From an uncultured Campylobacter sp. (GTDB taxonomy: Bacteria; Campylobacterota; Campylobacteria; Campylobacterales; Campylobacteraceae), in assembly GCA_900539255.1 (NCBI GenBank), contig UQBJ01000047.1, forward strand, positions 1-9,803: 9,803 nucleotides of DNA. The letters are read 5' to 3'. The notes beneath the pieces were generated by a model. It had not been told where the DNA came from, made no database searches, and worked only from the letters and a program-made list of their open reading frames with translations. This document shows, one piece after another, positions 6,761 through 9,803 of this stretch. The position numbers were made by a program, and so were the translations under genes. Numbering within the stretch: position 1 is the stretch's first letter; the number at the start of each line of letters is the position of its first letter.

Positions 6761-7894
6761 TCAAGCCTTGTTTTGGGCTAAAAATTTGCTCTGCAAATTC
6801 AAGCTAGTTTGGGCTAAATCAAACACCACGCCTCCAAGCAAATCAAGGCTCAAATCTTTGGCTTGATAAGCGCCCACAAAAGACGCGCTCATCAGCGCGA
6901 AAGAGTTGTTTAAATGCGCGTAAAAAAATTTCGCCTTATCAAAAGCCTTTTGCGAAGTTTCATTGCTCACATCCGCGCTCTCATCAGCCTTTGCGCTTTT
7001 GCTTGAATTTGCGCTTTTTTCGTCCTTTTCGCTAAAAAATTCAGCAAAGGCACTCTTAAACTGCTCCCAGCTTTGTGAGTTCAGCGCCCAAGCGTCTTTT
7101 AGTGAGCTGCTTGACACGCTTTGGGTTACCCACAAAAACAACACCACTTCGATAGTCGTTGTGATAGTGCTTTGCAAGACGCTTTGAGCGCCTAGCTCAT
7201 CGCCACTCAACTCGCCGTCAAAATTCGCGTCCTTTTTGATAAGCGATTCTAGCGTGCTTTGAGCGTCATTTACGCTTTCTAGTGCCTTTTTCCAGCCACT
7301 TACAAACTTTTCAGCCTTGTCAGTAAGCACTACAGAGCCGTCTTCTCTCTCTAAAAAACTTTCAGCCCCGAAAGTAGCTTTAAGTGCGGCTATGCTTTCT
7401 TTGCTGAGCGTGTCTTGCGTGAATTCAAGGCTTTGAGCGTCCCTAAAAAAGATAGTTTGAAAGCCATCATCAGCCTTTAACTCCGTTTTAAGCATATCTT
7501 TGCTGATGGCTTCAAGCTGCTCGCGGCTGATTGAGCTTAACTCGCTCGTGTCAAATGCCTTTGTAGGCAAGGTGCTGTCGGCGTTTTGACTCAGCAAGGT
7601 GCTGAGACTTACCGTCTTTGCGGCGTAGGGTATCGCATAACCAAGATACACGATAGGGTTGCCAAAGCTATCTATGCCGCCCCCAGCCCAAGGGGCGACA
7701 AATGCGCCACTTGACACGCTTGCGTTGAAAGACAGGGTATTTGTCGCCGAAAAAAGGCTTGAATTTGTGCTTAATGCTTGCTCGAAACTATCTATCATCT
7801 CGCTAAAAGACGATGAAAAAGGGTTTTGCGCCTTGCTAAAATTCAGCAAACTTTGCGCTGTGGTGTTTGCCACTTGTGTAGCCATACTACTCAT
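6761..7894 (-). CDS. Unrecognised 377-residue protein with one EF-hand-like loop
   Basis: I do not recognise the family. The protein is rich in Ser, Ala and Asn. The first 20 residues (MSSMATQVANTTAQSLLNFS) are polar and uncharged, with no Sec signal peptide. Residues about 68-92 are Gly/Pro/Tyr-rich (WAGGGIDSFGNPIVYLGYAI). A loop at D222-E233 (DANFDGELSGDE) matches the EF-hand consensus at positions 1, 3, 5, 6, 8 and 12, suggesting calcium binding. A hydrophobic patch (IEVVLFLWV, about 248-256) is too short for a confident membrane helix. Residues 284-316 are a charged Ser/Lys/Glu linker, and the last 60 residues are helical and hydrophobic. AAGGA lies before the ATG at 7894; an ATG three codons in is the alternative. 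Charge-free N-termini of this kind are seen in flagellar type III export substrates, but that is speculation. Confidence 0.85.
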   Translation of the reverse strand: MSSMATQVANTTAQSLLNFSKAQNPFSSSFSEMIDSFEQALSTNSSLFSATNTLSFNASVSSGAFVAPWAGGGIDSFGNPIVYLGYAIPYAAKTVSLSTLLSQNADSTLPTKAFDTSELSSISREQLEAISKDMLKTELKADDGFQTIFFRDAQSLEFTQDTLSKESIAALKATFGAESFLEREDGSVVLTDKAEKFVSGWKKALESVNDAQSTLESLIKKDANFDGELSGDELGAQSVLQSTITTTIEVVLFLWVTQSVSSSSLKDAWALNSQSWEQFKSAFAEFFSEKDEKSANSSKSAKADESADVSNETSQKAFDKAKFFYAHLNNSFALMSASFVGAYQAKDLSLDLLGGVVFDLAQTSLNLQSKFLAQNKA

Positions 7895-8131
7895 AGGAAA
7901 ATCCTTTCAAAAATGAAATTTTTTCCCTTCAATCTGCGTTTTTGCAAGCAAAAGCCGTTCCAAGCCTAAATTTAAAGCAGTTATTTTGCAAATCGCCACA
8001 AGGCTTTTTCAAAATGACAAAACACAGCCAAAAGCCTACAAAGCGTGGCAAAGCAAGCCTTTAAAAGAAATTTACACCTTACTTTTTGATGAAAAATTTG
8101 TGAATTTATAAATCATAATGAAAGCAAAATT
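7895..8131. other. Divergent gap between the EF-hand gene and legB
   Basis: No gene is seen. It carries the AAGGA ribosome site of the minus-strand gene (near 7903-7907) and then AT-rich leader DNA. A possible decayed hairpin element sits at 7983-8018. A clear promoter for the minus-strand gene was not found; TGCTTTAAA near 7972-7980 on the minus strand is a poor candidate. Confidence 0.4.
7983..8018 (-). repeat. Possible decayed copy of the 3' hairpin family
   Basis: The plus strand has ATTTT (7983-7987), an unstructured interior, then TC, AAAAT and GAC (8009-8018), the same right end as the elements at 9604-9639 and 9651-9709. The interior stem is not recognisable, so this may be chance. 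Confidence 0.25.
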
Positions 8132-8140
8132 TGCTAGAAT
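8132..8140 (+). promoter_or_regulatory. Extended -10 promoter of legB
   Basis: TGCTAGAAT, one base off TATAAT with the TGn extension, lies 41 nt before the ATG at 8182. Another AT-rich match (CATAAT near 8114-8119) lies upstream but lacks the extension. Confidence 0.6.
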
Positions 8141-8181
8141 TCAGCCAAAAACAAGCCTTAAAAAGCAAAAAAAGGACAAAG

Positions 8182-9162
8182 ATGAAAGAGATGGTTTTAC
8201 TCACGGGTGCTGATGGTTTCATCGGCTCGCATTTGTGCGAAACGCTGCACGAGAGAGGCTACAAGGTGCGTGCTTTGAGTCAATACAACTCGTTTAATTT
8301 TTGGGGAAATTTAGAAAATATCTCGTGTTTGGGTGAGATTGAGGTGTTAAGCGGAGATTTGCGCGATGCCTTTTTTTGCGACAAAATTTGCGATGGCGTG
8401 GATTTCGTGCTGCATTTGGGCGCGCTCATCGCGATACCTTACTCTTATCTTGCCCCGCAAAGCTATGTGGATACGAACATTCAAGGCACTTTAAATATGC
8501 TTGAAGCCGCCAAACGCCACAAGGTGCGCAAATTTATACACACCTCCACAAGCGAAGTCTATGGCACGGCACTTTACACGCCCATCGATGAAAAGCACCC
8601 CTTACAGCCGCAAAGCCCCTACTCAGCGAGCAAAATCGCTGCTGATATGCTTGCGATGAGCTATTTTAACGCCTTTGAGCTGCCCGTTATCATCGCGCGC
8701 CCCTTTAACACCTATGGTCCGCGCCAAAGCGCAAGGGCTATCATACCCACTATCATCACGCAGATTTTAAGCGGGGCAAAAACGCTTAAACTTGGGGATT
8801 TGACGCCCATAAGGGACTTGAATTTCGTGCAAGATACCTGCGAGGGCTTTGTGAGCCTTTTGGGGCTTGAAAACTATGGCGAAACCTTTAACATAGGCAG
8901 CGGCAGGGGCGTGAGTATGCAAGAAGTGCTTGAAATGATAGAAAAAATTTGCGACACAAAGGTGCAAATTTTGCAGGACAAAAGCCGAATTCGCCCCAAA
9001 AACAGCGAGGTTTTCAAGCTCATTTGCGACAGCTCAAAGCTCCAAAGCGCGAGTTCGTGGCGAAGTAAAATTTCACTTGAAGAGGGCTTAAAACGCACTA
9101 TAAAGTGGTTTGAAAAGGACGAAAATTTAGCCAAATACAAGGCTGGGGTTTATAATGTGTAA
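8182..9162 (+). CDS. legB: NAD-dependent nucleotide-sugar 4,6-dehydratase, LegB type
   Basis: An extended short-chain dehydrogenase of 326 residues, read as LegB: it oxidises and dehydrates a nucleotide-activated GlcNAc to the 4-keto-6-deoxy sugar, the first committed step to legionaminic acid. In Campylobacter the donor is reported to be GDP-GlcNAc, and the product decorates flagellin. Visible: the Rossmann motif TGADGFIGSH (G9, G12, G15), the active-site stretch TSTSEVYG (121-128), the YSASK pair Y147 and K151, and the substrate-binding ARPFNTYGPRQSARAIIPT (172-190). The segment ALSQYNSFNFWG (31-42) is as I remember it in Campylobacter LegB. The frame extends 17 codons upstream, but AAAGGA (8171-8175) and the family start both support ATG 8182. 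No legC, legI or other pathway gene lies in the window. Confidence 0.9.
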   Translation: MKEMVLLTGADGFIGSHLCETLHERGYKVRALSQYNSFNFWGNLENISCLGEIEVLSGDLRDAFFCDKICDGVDFVLHLGALIAIPYSYLAPQSYVDTNIQGTLNMLEAAKRHKVRKFIHTSTSEVYGTALYTPIDEKHPLQPQSPYSASKIAADMLAMSYFNAFELPVIIARPFNTYGPRQSARAIIPTIITQILSGAKTLKLGDLTPIRDLNFVQDTCEGFVSLLGLENYGETFNIGSGRGVSMQEVLEMIEKICDTKVQILQDKSRIRPKNSEVFKLICDSSKLQSASSWRSKISLEEGLKRTIKWFEKDENLAKYKAGVYNV

Positions 9163-9229
9163 GCCAAATTCACGCATTTTGAGCGAATTTAAAAGGCAAA
9201 TTTAAGTTTAAAAAGCGTTAAATTTATGC

Positions 9230-9249
9230 TGTGTTTGTCATCAAACACA
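9230..9249. repeat. Perfect hairpin downstream of legB
   Basis: TGTGTTTG (9230-9237) and CAAACACA (9242-9249) form an 8-bp stem around TCAT, about 70 bp after the legB stop. No T-run follows, so it is not a standard terminator. It could still mark the transcript end. The preceding 9163-9229 is plain AT-rich DNA. Confidence 0.5.
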
Positions 9250-9254
9250 AACGC

Positions 9255-9271
9255 CTTGCGAGCGTGGCAAG
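9255..9271 (+). repeat. Minimal hairpin element resembling the ATTGC-type unit
   Basis: CTTGC, GA, GC, GTG, GCAAG: 5-nt complementary arms with the same GA and GTG sides as the element at 9721-9761 but without its inner stem. The leading GTC is absent. It runs directly into the 19 bp tandem repeats. Confidence 0.4.
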
Positions 9272-9349
9272 TGAATTTTGTGCGGTAAGTAAGTTTTTGC
9301 GTGATAAGCGAATTTTTGTGTGGTGAGTAAGTTTTTGCGTGGCGAGTTG
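9264..9349. repeat. 19 bp imperfect tandem repeats
   Basis: Units at 9264-9281 (18 bp), 9282-9300, 9301-9319 and 9320-9338 (19 bp each), with a partial from 9339, share a consensus close to GTGGTAAGTAAGTTTTTGC. The units follow each other with no spacers, so this is not a CRISPR array. The open frame on the minus strand through it is repeat translation, not a gene. Confidence 0.8.
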
Positions 9350-9401
9350 CAAAAATAAAGCAATCCTTGCCACAAAGCAAAATGCAAAGCCTTAAAATTT
9401 G

Positions 9402-9498
9402 CCATACCGACTTGTCTTACCATACTGATAAATTTTTGTCATACTGATTTGTCTTGCCATACCGAACACTCTTTGTGTCATACCGATTTATTTTTTGT
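9402..9498 (+). repeat. Tandem array of five CATACYGA units of about 20 bp
   Basis: Units begin at 9402, 9420, 9440, 9458 and 9479, are 18-21 bp long, and start with CATACCGA or CATACTGA followed by a T-rich tail usually ending in TTGT or TTGC. The fifth joins the full hairpin element at 9497. The unit head equals the 5' arm plus GA of that element (ATACT GA), so the array appears to be repeated half-elements. Confidence 0.75.
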
Positions 9499-9522
9499 CA
9501 TACTGAGCGTAGCGAAGTATCC
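9497..9522 (+). repeat. REP-like hairpin element 1
   Basis: GTC, ATACT (9500-9504), GA, GC, loop GTA, GC, GA, AGTAT (9516-9520), CC. The 5-nt arms are complementary, and the two GA steps face each other as tandem G-A mismatches, which can stack in RNA or single-stranded DNA. Confidence 0.8.
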
Positions 9523-9538
9523 ATAAACTCTTTACATT

Positions 9539-9572
9539 GTCATACTGAGCTTTCGCAAGAAAGCGAAGTATC
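9539..9572 (+). repeat. REP-like hairpin element 2
   Basis: GTC, ATACT (9542-9546), GA, GCTTTC, loop GCAA, GAAAGC, GA, AGTAT (9567-9571), C. The arms match element 1, but the inner stem is 6 bp and closed by a GNRA-type loop. Same orientation as element 1. Confidence 0.85.
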
Positions 9573-9603
9573 TATAAAATTAAAGTGTGTTTTGAAATTC
9601 TGT

Positions 9604-9639
9604 GGATTTTTCGCCTTTTTACAAAAGGCTCAAAATGAC
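9604..9639 (-). repeat. REP-like hairpin element 3, inverted
   Basis: Read on the minus strand: GTC, ATTTT, GA, GCCTTTT, loop GTA, AAAAGGC, GA, AAAAT, CC. The architecture is identical to element 2, but arm and inner stem sequences differ and both stay perfectly complementary. It faces element 2 across 31 bp. Confidence 0.85.
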
Positions 9640-9650
9640 AAAAGTGGTGT

Positions 9651-9709
9651 GGATTTTTTTGCTGTGGCTACGCCTTGCAACCCGTTGGGTCGCTAACGCT
9701 CAAAATGAC
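9651..9709 (-). repeat. REP-like element 4, inverted, with long interior
   Basis: Read on the minus strand it begins GTC, ATTTT, GA, GC and ends GC, AAA, AAAAT, CC, so the second GA is replaced. The interior (9661-9699) has a small stem ACCC/GGGT (9680-9690) but is not one continuous hairpin. Confidence 0.65.
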
Positions 9710-9720
9710 AAAGTTTCGCC

Positions 9721-9761
9721 GTCATTGCGAGCAAATTTTGCAAAAATTTGCGTGGCAATCC
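9721..9761 (+). repeat. REP-like hairpin element 5
   Basis: GTC, ATTGC (9724-9728), GA, GCAAATTTT, loop GCA, AAAATTTGC, GTG, GCAAT (9755-9759), CC. The inner stem is 9 bp and perfect. The outer arms are different again but complementary. The right side has GTG in place of GA. Confidence 0.85.
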
Positions 9762-9787
9762 ACGAATTTAAACGCAAATTTACCTTT

Positions 9788-9803
9788 GGATTGCCACGAA
9801 TTT
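9788..9803 (-). repeat. Partial REP-like element 6 cut by the right edge
   Basis: The plus strand reads GG, ATTGC, CAC, then GAATTT to the edge. Its first ten bases are the exact reverse complement of the right end of element 5 (9752-9761), so it is an inverted partner truncated by the window. Confidence 0.6.

Noticed and set aside
8131..8181. 17-codon N-terminal extension of legB from a TTG
   Set aside because: It overlaps the extended -10; the ribosome site AAAGGA and the family start both point to ATG 8182.
9264..9349. CRISPR-like array
   Set aside because: Units are contiguous and imperfect with no unique spacers, and no cas gene is in the window.
9189..9423. Two overlapping minus-strand open frames of about 60 residues
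   Set aside because: They translate the 19 bp tandem repeats; no ribosome site or promoter supports them.
9454..9696. 80-residue plus-strand open frame with HTERSEVS-like peptide
   Set aside because: It is the translation of the CATACYGA units and hairpin elements; such peptides are a known artefact of these repeats, and no ribosome site precedes it.
9163..9803. tRNA or other stable RNA gene in the 3' region
   Set aside because: No cloverleaf or recognisable RNA family; all strong pairing belongs to the repeat hairpins.

Overview
The window looks like chromosomal DNA from a Campylobacter-type member of the Campylobacterota. RF2, L28 and LegB all read like Campylobacter proteins. Several promoters show an extended -10 box (TGCTANAAT type) without an obvious -35, and many genes have AAGGA ribosome sites. 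The base composition is less AT-rich than the C. jejuni group. This assignment rests on remembered family sequences, not on a search.

Layout. Positions 1-600 have no confident gene: an AG dinucleotide tract at the edge (1-31), a degenerate repetitive stretch (about 32-430), then AT-rich trailer DNA. prfB (RF2, minus strand) is divergent from the rimO-tilS pair (ribosomal protein S12 methylthiolation and tRNA-Ile lysidine synthesis), so 601-4109 is a translation-quality block. A 245 bp AT-rich gap leads to rpmB (L28), followed by a terminator-like structure. Next is a two-gene operon: a small YdcH/DUF465 coiled-coil protein and a cytosolic chemoreceptor with a C-terminal zinc-binding CZB domain, resembling H. 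pylori TlpD. Convergent with it, 2 bp away, is a minus-strand NUDIX hydrolase of the UDP/ADP-sugar diphosphatase type, preceded on the same strand by a 377-residue unrecognised protein with one EF-hand-like loop. A divergent gap leads to legB, a nucleotide-sugar 4,6-dehydratase of legionaminic acid synthesis. No other leg gene is in the window.

The last 640 bp (9163-9803) hold no credible gene but are highly structured. There are 19 bp imperfect tandem repeats, an array of about 20 bp units each beginning CATACYGA, and then a cluster of REP-like hairpins in both orientations. Most share the architecture GTC, 5-nt arm, GA, GC-stem, GA, complementary 5-nt arm, C(C). The arms change sequence between copies but stay complementary, which is the strongest unexplained signal here.

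Working together: the housekeeping genes concern translation fidelity and ribosome maturation. The receptor belongs to the chemotaxis array, and LegB probably supplies sugar for surface or flagellar glycosylation. Both window ends fall in repeats (an AG tract on the left, a hairpin element on the right), so this may be a whole draft contig broken at repeats.
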